This document shows, piece by piece, positions 12,139 to 22,619 of a DNA stretch of 64,000 nucleotides; the stretch's first letter is position 1, and each line of letters begins with the position of its first letter. The notes beneath the pieces were generated by a model that saw only the letters and a list, made by a program, of their open reading frames with translations, was not told the DNA's origin and searched no databases. Location: assembly GCA_033977485.1 (NCBI GenBank), contig CM066987.1, positions 84,687,588 to 84,751,587 on the forward strand, read 5' to 3'. Position numbers and translations under genes: made by a program. The stretch comes from Hydrangea macrophylla. Taxonomy: Eukaryota > Streptophyta > Magnoliopsida > Cornales > Hydrangeaceae.

Positions 12139-13188
12139 AGGATTGATCCTTTTCACTTTCGCCTAGCCAGTCAATTTTACTTTTCATGTAGTTGATTCTT
12201 ATGAGATCTTTTGATCACAATTTCAGAATTCTAGAATGTGCCTATCAGTTCTCGGAATTTATTTGTGGTCGTTCTGAGCCTTTTGAAATGTGATCTAGGC
12301 ATGTTCTCATGATGTACCTTGAAGTGTACAATTCTCTGTATCACTAAAATTTTCTTCCTTTCATTTTCTCCATCATTTTGACTGGCTAAGGTCAGATCTT
12401 GGAAATCAATACCTTTTTTAGCTCTAACTTTTGCCTAGGTGCCCTTTCGGGTTTTCAACCTAGCGAGCTTTTCTTTTCTTTCTTTTTCTTTTTTTTCTCT
12501 TTTTATTGTTTTGTTTTTGTTTTTTTTTTTTTTTTTTGAAAGGGGAGAAGAAACTCATTGAAAGTGTTTGGCTACCATCAGGGACTAAGTCTGCACTGCT
12601 TTCAACAGACAGATTGTATGGATCCCCATTGGATTGGGCTCAAGGGTTTGAAATGGTGGAAAAAGGGTGTTGGACAAGCCCCAAGTCAGTTTCAAACATA
12701 TCTTTTCAAGATTGAGGTAAGAACATCTTTTAATTCTTAAAGTAAGACTATTCAATTCTCAGCTCTTCATCGGTGTCAGCGTGAAATCGACTTTGACCTT
12801 TTAGGATTCTTTTTGTTTTGTTGGAGAAAAAAATATTAGCAGAGCAATATCTATGGTAATTTGAAAAGTGACATTTCAGTTTGATAATTCATGCATTTAT
12901 GACTAGACACATCAGAGTAAGCAAAATGAGATTTCATTCTATTAAAGGAGAAGGATTGCATTTCATGGTACAAACTCAACCGAACTTTAAAAAGTAGACG
13001 GACTCGACCACAAGACTACTCTTGAATTAGACTTGAAACATAGAACAGACTCGTCTTGGTCTCAAATGGAGTGTCACGATGACTCGTTTGTTATTCTTAT
13101 TCTAATTTTTTTTTTCTTTTTAGCAGAAGTTCCAGACACCATCACTTTACTGCATAGCTTCAACACTCATTAGCATCATCAAAAGGGA

Positions 13189-14133
13189 TCACTCGAGCGG
13201 TTGGTCCAAGCCAAGATAGTAGATGGGATTAGGATGGGGTACATCCTCTATGAGATTTTGAATATCATGGCGGAGGCGGATGCACTGATCCGTCACATTG
13301 CCTAGATTTTGGTGATAAGCACATCGTAGGCTCATGTTGTAGTGGGAGGGTATGGGATCCGGTAACGGCTTGTGAGGGAGGAGCTGTAGGTGGCCCTTTC
13401 TGAGTAGGTAGTCCAAGGCTGTGGAAAGGGGAACATCAAATTTGGAGAATTCGCGAGGGCCTTTTGGGCGATTTGGCAGAATAGACTAGTATGGACGGAG
13501 AGGGTAGTCCATTGGTTCGTTACTAAGTGCACTGACATCTAAGGAGGCCAGGGGATAGTTGGGTCTCTTGGACTGTTGATGGGGTTCATCATTCTTGAAC
13601 TTTCCTTTTCTGATGGCATCCTCTATTCTGGTGCCTATTTCAAACAGTTCTTCAAATGTTGAGATGGACTGGTAGAATAGTTTGTCATGGTACACTGGTT
13701 GCATGTTGTTGATCAGCATACGTATTTGCTCTTTCTCAATAGGTCTGTGGATCATTTGGGCCACTTTATTCCTCCATCTGCTCAAGAACGCAGCGAAGGA
13801 CTCATTGATGTTTTGCCTGGTCGTCTCTAGGTCCCAGAGGGTGACATCAAACTCTTGGTTGTAAGAGTAGTGATCAATAAAAGTTCTAGCAACATCATCC
13901 TAAACTCGGGTCTTAGAGGTTTCAAGAGTTAGGAACCAGGATAGTGCGGCATTCTTGAGGGTTTGAGGGAACAACATAACTATGTGCTCATGAGTGCATC
14001 CCATAGGTTGGAAGATGTTTATGCATAACTTGATGTGACTTTTTGGGTTCCCAGTCCCATCGAAGCGATCAATTTCTGGCATTTTGAAGTTCTCAGGCAG
14101 TTTTACTTTGACGGGTTCGAACAGGCCTTCTAG
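13189..14133 (-). pseudogene. Ogre-like gag, N-terminally truncated and broken
   Basis: The minus strand reads 'VKVKLPENFKMPEIDRFDG' at the cut right end, then the gag core ('FPQTLKNAALSWF', 'LSRWRNKVAQ', 'TFEELFEIGTRIEDAI') and, near 13290, 'CAYHQNLGNVTDQCIRLRH', the reduced zinc-knuckle-like motif of Ogre-group gag proteins. The frame is interrupted by a stop near 13900 and a shift near 13490. Gag would package the element RNA into cytoplasmic particles. Its N-terminus is missing because the gene is joined directly to LTR sequence at about 14134. No protease or pol follows. Confidence 0.75.
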
Positions 14134-14958
14134 ACCCCCAGAGGTTCCGGTATTCGTAAAAATGCCCTATTTCGTTCGAAATTCACAAAAAATGTGTACA
14201 AACTCCAAACTGAGCTTGTGATATACCGTTGGAAAGGTATCGGAGTCTACTTTCTATATATAATGTTTCAGAGTCAGGTCACTTTGAAAAGTTTACGGTA
14301 TTCGCAATAAAAGCCAATTTGCTCGTCTTTTTCACCTTCAGAAATTCATAATAAATCCATTTTAAATCCAGAAATTATATGCAATATACCATTAGAAGCT
14401 ATTGAACTCTAGTAACCATGAAAAATTTTTGAAAATTGTTACGATACTCTGGTTTTAAAGTCAACTTTTAGTCAAACTGGTCAAACTTGGGATTTCCGGA
14501 AAGTTCTGGAAACCCCTGGGAGCTCCCAAGAGCTGACGTTTTCGTTCAATTTTCTTTTAAAACTCATTTTAATACTTTCCACATGATCCATAATGATCTT
14601 GGAATTTTTTTTGGCAATTTCGGATGATTTCGGTCAAACCCTGGTCAAATCGATCAAGCCTAGGTCAAATCGGTCAACGGGGACTTTTCGAGAACTTCCG
14701 GGACTTCCGAGGGTCTCTGGGAGCTGACGATTTCATCTAATTTTACTTAAAAACCCATTTTCTTACGACATAGTATGTTTCCAGAACTTTTGGTCCAAAT
14801 CTGAAAGTTTTCGGGCTATCAAGGGCATTTTGGTCATTCGGAGCATTTTGAGAAATAGAACTAACTTCCAGGAGTCCTTTTGAGTCTTTTTTAATCATTG
14901 TGAACCACCAAGCTATGGGTCTCCTAAATCTAATAGCCGACAAAATGGGGTGTCTACA
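14134..14958 (-). repeat. Partial 5' LTR of the Ogre-like element (U3 end only)
   Basis: These 825 bases match 7860-8674 of the left LTR, starting at 'agacccccagaggttccgg' and ending 'ggggtgtctaca'. On - this is the first part of the LTR. The remainder of the LTR, the primer-binding site and the start of gag are deleted at the left edge. Confidence 0.8.
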
Positions 14959-15127
14959 CCTGCAGCTGGTCACTACACTTCTACGCATCTCCGCCTAATG
15001 GAGCCAAGGCTTCATCAACCTTTAATTGCCAAGGCTATATCATTGGTGATGACCTCTACTTTGCATTTCTCCAATTGTGCCTTGAGCGACGCAATACAGG
15101 TCTAGAGCCAGGCATCTCGGGTGATCA
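14959..15127 (-). pseudogene. Antisense PMD gene, coiled-coil segment (piece 4 of 5)
   Basis: A 169-bp remnant between two insertions. On - a frame reads 'CIASLKAQLEKCKVEVITN' followed by 'DIALAIK', a heptad-like, lysine/leucine-rich pattern consistent with a coiled coil. A stop and probable indels follow. Its left edge is the Ogre-like element's target copy CCTGC and its right edge is the GATCA target of the chromovirus-like element, so it links the pieces at 5414 and 21362. Confidence 0.5.
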
Positions 15128-15769
15128 TGTCACGCCCCGGAGCAGCATAAATAGAGAAAAATAAATTTCCTTTATGGGTCCATAGGGAATGACGGGTGAA
15201 TAACCGCGTTGTCATCTACTCAAACCAATAAACACCACGATAGGGAGGATGCTATTCATAGAACATATCTTATTAACATAATCAGAGGCTACAGCGGAAA
15301 CTATAAAAGGAATGAAAGCAACAGATGCCCAAGTACCAATTATAAAAGTCTACTAAAACTATTACAACAGCTGGCTTATAGTCTCAAGCCTATAACAATA
15401 ACAACAACAGATATAGAAACTAACTATATAAAGCAGCACATCTTCGTCTTCCAGCCTTCAGCTCCAAGTCTGGCAGAACTATCAGTCTTCAGTCCTCAAG
15501 ACCTACAAATCCCTAGACATTGGAATGTCCAGGGCATAAACGCCATCAGCTTTGAATACAAAGCTGAGTGAGTACATTAAACAACACTCCTCACCACTAT
15601 TGTTCAGCATCTTAAAATGCGGTTAATCTCTTAACAATGGCGTCTCTCACGGACATAGCAAAGGTCTCATTAAACTGTATATGAATCAATAATAACAGAA
15701 ATCATATTAAGTGAAAACAATAATAACGATCATGGAATAAATATCTCATCACGTATTCACCAAATCCAT
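15128..15769 (-). repeat. 3' LTR fragment of the chromovirus-like element
   Basis: Co-linear with 18832-19473 at a constant offset of 3704 bp. The open frame at 15209-15571 and its twin at 18913-19275 are part of the LTR and not genes. Sequence after 15769 no longer matches the LTR, so the upstream portion of this LTR was lost. Confidence 0.85.
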
Positions 15770-16966
15770 CTCAGATTTCGTCCTCGAAATCTGAAGCAGT
15801 AGCTCCTATACCAAAAAGAAATCCATCTCAGAAGATAGAATCTAAAAATGCTCAAGTTCTCGTTTTACGTAAACGATTACCTCAGCGACCAACGGATGCA
15901 AGTTCTAGACACGCGATACGAAAATATCACTGATCTACAAATACTAGGGTTATAACTACCAAATCTTCAGGATTAAGGGATATGAAATTCGTATGTCAAA
16001 CTTCAGGAAAAAGGTTCTAGGTAGCACAATCAAATCCTCTCACAACATCTGAAACGGCTAGTCTCTAAACACATGAGGTTCCTCCCTCAGGTCAAACTCT
16101 ACGGTGTAAGGGTTCTACTGATCAAGTGTTCTAATCTCATCTAAGTCATAGTGAAGCATTGCTGTCTACTCTTGTCTCCGAAGATGCTTCCTATTGTGCT
16201 GTCGATGTCTGTACTGCTGCATCAGTTGATTGTCTTCTATCTCTGAACTCCTTGTTAACTCCCGTATTATTGTCGTCGTCCCTCAGGATATTGACTTGAA
16301 AGCATTTGTGACTCTAGCATCGTCATTTGATAACTCAAATTTCCTCATGGCTCTCCAAATTCCCACGTACTATTGATATAATCATCTCTTTGAGGTCGTT
16401 CAATCCATTGAATACTCGTTCTGCTTCCACGTACTAATCAAATAGGTTAGGCAGGACTACGTACTGATATCGTGAGTCGATCTATTGTATAACTTCTTGA
16501 CTGGATGAAAGCAACAGGCGATCGGTGTCGAAAACATTCTTCTGCGATACTCTTTTGAAAGTTCTGGTGTTGTCTCTGCGTTACTCGTATCTCTTCTCGT
16601 ATACTCGCAATCTTCTAGTTCATCCTCTCTTGTTAAGCTACATCTAACGAAAATTGAGATTCTTCATCTCTAGTCTTTGTCCAACATACCAATGGTTGGC
16701 GTAGTCTTTCGATAGGGAGGCAATTGACGTCATATAAGGATGCAATTGATGTCTTATGGGGATGCAATAGATGTTATACAGGGATGCAAATGATGTTATA
16801 TCCATACTTGAACTACTGTCGATCAGTGTCAAACGAGTTGTTTGGATATCTACAATTTATGGTGTAGGCTAATCCTCTTACAATCAATCAAACGGGTGCA
16901 AAGCTTCCTACAATATCGGGATCATATATAATACATGATGTAGGTGATGAGTATTGTACCTTCTGT
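15770..16966. other. Non-coding remnant between gag and the 3' LTR fragment
   Basis: About 1.2 kb downstream of gag in element orientation. I find no protease, RT, RNase H or integrase motif in any frame. A small repeat 'ggatgcaattgatgt' occurs three or four times around 16738-16800. Pol has been deleted or was never present. Confidence 0.6.
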
Positions 16967-18109
16967 CTATCGTCCTTGTCTAAGTTGAGACCAATTATTT
17001 GTATGGTGAGTCTGCCCTCGTGATACTTGTTGCAACGGAACATTGTGTTGCATCTCTAGTTCTGGACAAAACTTACGAACATGACCAAATTTACCGCAGT
17101 TAAAGCATCGTATCCCTCGTCCATTAGATTTCCTTAACGCTCTGCATTCTTGGGAATGGTGTCCAGGTACTCCACAATTGTAGCAGATATCTCGTTCCCT
17201 GTGCTGTGTTGGGGTCGTCACGGGTTTTGATTCTTTCTTGTCGGTCTCAAATCTCTTGCGCTTCTGGCGGTTGCCTATGTAACTTTTCTCTGTTCTTCCT
17301 TGTTGAACTTGGTTAGCTGCCAACACAATCTGACTGTCCCTTCCTCTCTGATCCGTTAAGAGAAACTGATCGTTCCCTGGAAATGCTTGATCAAAGTGTT
17401 GTCCTTCACTAATCTGAGTGTCGTCTTCCAGTTTCGTTGCCATTTCTACCAAAGCTTCGAAAGATTGATCTAAATGTCCTATAGTCATATGACGAATATG
17501 CGGAACTAATCCTTGATGATATCTTTTGATCTTCCTTCTTGGTGTATCGATCATATGCGATGCAGATCGTGACAGCCTCTCGAATTGAGTTGTATATTCG
17601 GGCACTGTAAAACTACCTTGGACTAATTGTATGAACTCTATCTCCTTTTTGTTCTTCTCGGATTCTGGAAAGTACTTCTCTAGAAATCGAGTCTTGAATG
17701 ATTCCCAAGTCATCCTTCCTACAGCTTCTTCACCTATCGTAGCTTTCACTGCGTCCCACCAATCTGCTGCTGAGAATGTCAGTTGAAATATAGCCAAATG
17801 TCTTTTCTCAGTGTCAGTACATTCAAGTGTCTCAAATATCAGTTCTATCTGGCGAATCCATTGCTCAGCTTGCCATGCTCCTGTTAATCCGGTAAAGGTC
17901 TCTGGTTGAAGAGCACGAAATTCCTTTAGCAACTTAATTCTCGTTTGTCGTACTGGTGCTTCATTGCCGATGATACGACCTGCATAATTGATAACTTGTT
18001 CCATGCGACGGATGAAAACTCCAATCAATCCTGTTGGATCTATCTCAGGAGATACTAATTCAGGTACTCCATTCAGCTGACCCGGGTTTCCTCGAGTCGT
18101 CCTAACCAT
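16967..18109 (-). CDS. Gag polyprotein of the chromovirus-like element (380 aa, intact)
   Basis: This is the longest intact coding region in the window. It begins 'MVRTTRGNPGQLNG', carries a retrotransposon gag core at about residues 85-190 ('QPETFTG', 'WWDAVKATIG', 'FKTRFLEKYFPESE') and two CCHC zinc knuckles at about 309-322 (CYNCGVPGHHSQEC) and 335-348 (CFNCGKFGHVRKFC). Gag assembles the virus-like particle and the knuckles bind RNA. In intact relatives gag is continuous with or followed by protease and pol; here it stops at 16967 and nothing follows. Two knuckles instead of the usual one is a small oddity. It could be expressed from the complete LTR and could act in trans. Confidence 0.85.
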   Translation of the reverse strand: MVRTTRGNPGQLNGVPELVSPEIDPTGLIGVFIRRMEQVINYAGRIIGNEAPVRQTRIKLLKEFRALQPETFTGLTGAWQAEQWIRQIELIFETLECTDTEKRHLAIFQLTFSAADWWDAVKATIGEEAVGRMTWESFKTRFLEKYFPESEKNKKEIEFIQLVQGSFTVPEYTTQFERLSRSASHMIDTPRRKIKRYHQGLVPHIRHMTIGHLDQSFEALVEMATKLEDDTQISEGQHFDQAFPGNDQFLLTDQRGRDSQIVLAANQVQQGRTEKSYIGNRQKRKRFETDKKESKPVTTPTQHRERDICYNCGVPGHHSQECRALRKSNGRGIRCFNCGKFGHVRKFCPELEMQHNVPLQQVSRGQTHHTNNWSQLRQGR

Positions 18110-18811
18110 AACGAGTGCTGGTAGGGTTCAGTGTCGCTACCTACAAATGAAAACTATTCGGTCAGACACATTCTATCTTACAGCTCAAGCAAGAACAAAA
18201 CATGTGGTAACCAATATATAGTACCACTATATAATACGATCACATTAAGCAATACGGATACCTCATATAAATAATAATAACCACAAGGTCAGTCTATCTA
18301 CCAAGTGTACTCCAATATATCTATGCTCAAGACACGGATTACGAAACTATAGGTTCTACACGCAACGTCAAATCTAAACATTCTATTTCCATTCCCAGGT
18401 TCCAGACTACGAGTATTGTTCAACTAAAATGTGAGAACACTCAACTAACATGTGGCTCAAGGTAACAGGATAATCTTATCCTAAACCTCTTTCTATTTCT
18501 AGATCATATCGACTGTTCCGAGATTGCTTCGGGATTTGTCAGCGTCTAACATCCAATGGTTCTATATCTAGGATCTCCACCACCACAACTAACTCTCGAT
18601 GCCTGTTCTTCGTGAACTCAGCTATCCACATCCTTATTGGTTCCAACAGTTACTATCTTCCATAGAAACATCCTCAGACAGATTCTTCCAACCTCTTATC
18701 AGTGTAACAAGATAACAGTTCTATCTCATCTCAGCTAATCCTCATGCTACCGATATTAACTTAGAATTCAGGTTCGAACACCAAAGACAAGCGGTTAACA
18801 ACTAAAACCTA

Positions 18812-18824
18812 GGCTCTGATACCA
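18812..18824 (-). other. Primer-binding site, initiator tRNA-Met type
   Basis: On - the bases TGGTATCAGAGCC lie eight bases inside the LTR edge at 18832, complementary to the 3' end of plant initiator tRNA-Met. This fixes the orientation of the element and marks the LTR to its right as the 5' LTR. Confidence 0.85.
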
Positions 18825-20446
18825 AAAATCCTGTCACGCCCCGGAGCAGCATAAATAGAGAAAAATAAATTTCCTTTATGGGTCCATAGGGAATGACGGG
18901 TGAATAACCGCGTTGTCATCTACTCAAACCAATAAACACCACGATAGGGAGGATGCTATTCATAGAACATATCTTATTAACATAATCAGAGGCTACAGCG
19001 GAAACTATAAAAGGTATGAAAGCAACAGATGCCCAAGTACCAATTATAAAAGTCTACTAAAACTATTACAACAGCTGGCTTATAGTCTCAAGCCTATAAC
19101 AATAACAACAACAGATATACAAACTAACTATATAAAGCAGCACATCTTCGTCTTCCAGCCTTCAGCTCCAAGTCTGGAAGAACTATCAGTCTTCAGTCCT
19201 CAAGACCTACAAATCCCTAGACATTGGAATGTCCAGGGCATAAACGCCATCAGCTTTGAATACAAAGCTGAGTGAGTACATTAAACAACACTCCTCACCG
19301 CTATTGTTCAGCATCTTAAAATGCGGTTAATCTCTTAACAATGGCGTCTCTCACGGACATAGCAAAGGTCTCATTAAACTGTATATGAATCAATAATAAC
19401 AGAAATCATATTAAGTGAAAACAATAATAACGATCATGGAATAAATATCTCATCACGTATTCACCAAATCCATGCATGTAACCCATGCAATCACCCATGC
19501 ATAAACCTTTACGTCGGGACGCTGAATCCACGACTGAAACATCATCATACTAACCATTCCCATATTCACATCCATATCCATGTTCTTATTCTCATCCGTA
19601 TCCATACGTCGATCCCATAATACCAATCTGAAAACCATTCGTCGATACAGTAATGCCAATCGGAATCACCCGACTAGGCAATAGATCCCAAAATCCCTTG
19701 ATAGGGTTACCGGTCGTCTACACGGTACCACCTATCTGTAAACGATAGAACGGCACATCGGACGTCTTCAACGATGCGTATACCCTCACTCGTCGTCTAC
19801 ACAGCTGAGAATACATTAGAGCACTAGCCGGACGTCTTCAACGGTACACTGGACGTCTTCAACAGTGCATACGCATCACTGGACGTCTTCAACAGTGAGA
19901 GGCGCACTAGGAACTCTAACCATCCCACGTCCACCCGACTCGTCAGCCGTTGATCCCACAGATCCCAAAGTACACATATCTCATTATTCCATATAAATCA
20001 CATATCCCATTTCTCATCATATCTTCTCATCTCTTCATATCAATATCCCATTTCTCATCAGATTCTCTTACCTCTTGACATCACTATCCCATGCATGCTG
20101 ACACATGTTGTGAAATGCTCATATACTAAGTACAGGAAATACCACATGCTCTGTATTCAACATATCTACTCATTTCTGATTATTAACATGCTGTCGTGTT
20201 CCGTTCTACTATTCAGTTTGACAATAACATATGGCAGTTACTTAACCATTAGAGCATCTCATATCGACAGTAAATAATAAACAGTTCATCTTGTAACATT
20301 AACATAAACATCATATAAGGCTTACGTAGTATCATGTTGACTAAGCACATATCCAATATCACATATGGTACAGCCATTAACAGCTTGGGTACATTACAAT
20401 CAGCTCATAACATATAATAATAAATAAACAACATTCTGCTCTTACT

Positions 20447-20590
20447 CAATCGATTGGAAATAATGTCAATCGATTGGACTTATGTCAATCGATTGGGAAC
20501 ATGTCAATCGATTGAACTAATGTCAATCGATTGGAATAATGTCAATCGATTGAACTGATGTCAATCGATTGAACTATGGTCAATCGATTG
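20447..20590. repeat. Array of eight CAATCGATTG palindromes (downstream of LTR promoter)
   Basis: Eight perfect copies of the 10-bp palindrome CAATCGATTG at a spacing close to 19 bp, with short spacers such as 'gaactaatgt'. Lies in the transcribed part of the LTR in element orientation. There is no arm structure, so it is not a CRISPR or a transposon end. Confidence 0.95.
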
Positions 20591-21077
20591 GACTCTGTCT
20601 TCTTCTTCAAAACTGTTGGTTTTTATTACAAAACGTTGGGGTCCTCTTTTCCTCCTCATGCACGTTATTATACACACATAAACATCACAAAACAAACCTC
20701 TTTGAGTGAGTTAATAAACTCACCTCTCTCCGGCGTTCCGTTGACGGCGTCCCGAGCTCCGCGGCGGCGGTTATGGTGAGTTCTCTTTCCTCTCTCTTTC
20801 TTCTCTGCTCTCTCTTTCTCTGTCCGTCTCTGTTCTCTCTCTGGTCTCCTCCTCCTCCTCTTCTTCTTCTCCTTCTCTCCACCCGAGAGTGTGTGTGTAA
20901 TATATATACAATATATATGTGTGTGTATATATATATATAAGAGAGTATGTATCTCTCTCTCTCTCCCAAGGCTGCCAAAACTTGGCCCAAGGCCACAAAT
21001 GAACAAGTATATATAAGGGTTTAAGAGTGCCACACGTTCAAAGCTGAAGGAAAGAAGAAAATGTTTCTCAGCTTATG

Positions 21078-21287
21078 TCAATCGATTGAGACACAAGTCA
21101 ATCGATTGGCAACAGATATTTGTAGTCAATCGATTGAAGAAGATGGCAATCGATTGATAAACTGCCACGTCATGAATTCAGGTCGGTCTGATGGCAATCG
21201 ATTGGGAACATGTCAATCGATTGGTATCCAAAAATGTCAATCGATTGGAAAGAATGTCAATCGATTGGAAAGAATGTCAATCGATTG
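21078..21287. repeat. Array of nine CAATCGATTG palindromes (U3 of the LTR)
   Basis: Nine copies of CAATCGATTG in about 210 bp, upstream of the presumed TATA box in element orientation, the place where enhancers of LTR promoters lie. Spacers are less regular than in the other array; the last three units are regular at 19 bp. The same motif in both arrays implies local amplification or selection. Confidence 0.95.
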
Positions 21288-21361
21288 GAAACTCAAACTC
21301 ACCAAAGACTAAGGAAAGCGCAAGGGATATATATATATACCTGAAAATACAGGGTATTACA

Positions 21362-22543
21362 GATCACTTGGGTCCGAGTTACCTTTCCAGCCTCATACTT
21401 TGTCTTGGCAGACTTCAGAAACTGCATTACCTTCTATCGGGCATTGAGATGAGCTTTCAACCTCAGTTTGGACAATTGAGGCCGATTGATCTAGTACACG
21501 ACAGCCCAGTAGCCATTCTTGAATATCCTTGAGTAGAATAAATTGCCCGGCAGAGAGCGAAGGGTCAGACATAAGGCCACCCAAGGCAGCATCAATCTCA
21601 GCAGCAGATGGGAGAGTGCTCAACCCGCAAGTGAGAAGCCCAATTACGAGGTCCTTGGACCATTACAAATCTGAGGGAGAGGCCGCCTCGGGCTCGAGTA
21701 AACCACCCAAGTCAAACACTCTGAGGTCCAGGCCGGCGAAGAAATTGTCACAAGGGATGAATGGCGCTGGACCCAAAGGAGTAGCCTGTCCACGAAGTTC
21801 GAAGCCAATAATTAATATGTATGAAGGACAATAGCAACAAACCATAAGTCACAGCAAATTACTTGGACATGCGATGATGCAGAGGCCGATGCTGGAGCCA
21901 CGGCCCCACTGCTCCACTGCGAAATTGAAGCTTAGGGTGTTTGTTGGTGAGATTCAAGAGGAGGGGCTATAGTAGTTTCCTCCGCCGAAACCCCAACACC
22001 TGAGCTGACTGTAGGTTGCACATCCTCCTCAGTGATGGCTGCCAAATTTTGTTCATAATGCTCGGGGCCATTTCCTCCAAAGGATCAGAAGTGACGGGAT
22101 TGGCCACAGGAATCTCTTCAACACTTTCCACTACTGATTCGAACACTGCGACAGAATCAGACCGATAAGTCAAATTATCTTCTCTCGTTGGTTCTACTAT
22201 CGGTTGGACCGATTACTCAACCTCTTCCCCAACTGTATCCCAGGTGACATTATCCTCGAGTAGGTCTTCAGTACTAGAGGAAAGCACCACTAGATCTGGT
22301 ACTGACTCTCCAGTAGGATCATCAACATCGTCTCCATCAGAAGGAGATAGTGGAGGAACAACCCAGAGCAGATCAGGCTCCTTTCAACAACCTCTTCTAA
22401 AATGACTTCAACCCGTTCAGCAGTTGTGGGAACCCGAAAAGGAGGCGGTGGGACTCATGATCGGGCGGTAGAGGGTTGAGTTGGTTGGGGTTGAAAGGTC
22501 TGCCCGACCAACAATATGTCCTCTCCGGAGTCCCATCTACAAG
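21362..22543 (-). pseudogene. Antisense PMD gene, exon region after the intron (piece 3 of 5)
   Basis: On - this starts just after a splice acceptor at 22544-22545 and reads 'CRWDSGEDILLVGQTFQ', a proline-rich stretch, acidic Ser/Pro-rich segments (about 22000-22200), 'GPAPFIPCDNFFAGLDLRVF' (about 21720) and 'LPSAAEIDAALGG' near 21600, then charged helical sequence. Frames change several times; either further introns (a plausible acceptor ends near 21779) or decay explains this. Low-complexity acidic linkers followed by a coiled coil are common in the C-terminal half of PMD-type and gypsy-type transposase proteins carried by retroelements. Confidence 0.5.
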
Positions 22544-22619
22544 CTGAAATGGAATAAAAGGGATTAGGAAGGAAAAAAGGATGAATTGGACAACATGAAG
22601 TGAAAAAGATAAGAATAAT
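22544..22619 (-). other. 3' part of a GT-AG intron in the antisense gene
   Basis: On - this carries a CTAAT branch-point-like motif, a pyrimidine tract and an acceptor 'ttccatttcag' at 22544. The 5' part of the intron (GTATTAT) is at 42883-42889 on the other side of the inserted LTR. Joining them removes the insert and one ATAAT target copy and leaves an intron of 78 nt with exon edges CTCAG/GT and CAG/CTTG. Confidence 0.6.

Larger units (their letters stand above)
8693..13188. repeat. Non-coding, repeat-rich interior of the Ogre-like element
   Basis: Between gag and the polypurine tract there is no pol sequence in any frame. The stretch instead holds several tandem arrays (listed separately), degenerate copies of 'gatggacatggaagccc' around 9240-9355, three dispersed copies of 'aacttttgcctaggc' followed by 'agcgagc' (about 11475, 11551 and 12427), and a poly-T run at 12520-12538. 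The motif 'gttgcctaygtatcccnnnngggaatca' near 8840 recurs in the 11.7-kb array. The rest shows nothing I can interpret. Confidence 0.6.
5541..14958 (-). mobile_element. Ogre-like (Tat IV type) LTR element, internally deleted
   Basis: The element is flanked by CCTAC (5536-5540) and CCTGC (14959-14963), a 5-bp duplication with one change. It has a complete 3' LTR at the left (5541-8674), a polypurine tract next to it, a long repeat-rich non-coding region, a gag remnant (13189-14133), and 825 bp of the 5' LTR (14134-14958). Protease, RT, RNase H and integrase are absent, and the rest of the 5' LTR, the primer site and the gag N-terminus are lost at a sharp junction at about 14134. Orientation is set by gag, the polypurine tract and the TATA box. 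Confidence 0.75.
15128..21361 (-). mobile_element. Chromovirus-like (Tekay/Del-type) element, gag only
   Basis: It is flanked by perfect 5-bp duplications GATCA at 15123-15127 and 21362-21366. Ends are TGTCACGCCC and GGTATTACA. The 5' LTR (18832-21361) is complete, followed on - by a tRNA-Met-type primer site (18812-18824) and an intact gag ORF (16967-18109). The 3' LTR is represented only by its last 642 bp (15128-15769). Pol is absent. The two LTR segments align without gaps and I count about four differences over 642 bp, so the insertion is recent. Confidence 0.8.
18832..21361 (-). repeat. 5' LTR of the chromovirus-like element (2.53 kb)
   Basis: On - the LTR begins TGTAATACCC and ends GGGCGTGACA. 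A TATA-like 'ttatatata' lies near 21010 on -, so U3 is about 340 bp. A further AT microsatellite sits at 20900-20942 next to a CT/GA-rich tract at 20778-20880. Two arrays of CAATCGATTG palindromes flank the promoter region (listed separately). A series of 'ggacgtcttcaac' repeats occurs at about 19760-19885. Confidence 0.8.

Noticed and set aside
15209..19275. Two near-identical 120-codon frames (15209-15571 and 18913-19275) as a duplicated gene
   Set aside because: Both lie at the same place in the two LTR copies of the chromovirus-like element and have no domain.
20668..21033. Arg/Glu-rich minus-strand frames suggesting an RS-type protein
   Set aside because: They are translations of the CT/GA-rich and AT-microsatellite tracts of the LTR; three overlapping frames are open.
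20447..21287. CRISPR-like regular repeats
   Set aside because: The repeat is a 10-bp palindrome with 9-bp spacers that are themselves similar, in a plant LTR; neither unit sizes nor context fit a CRISPR array.
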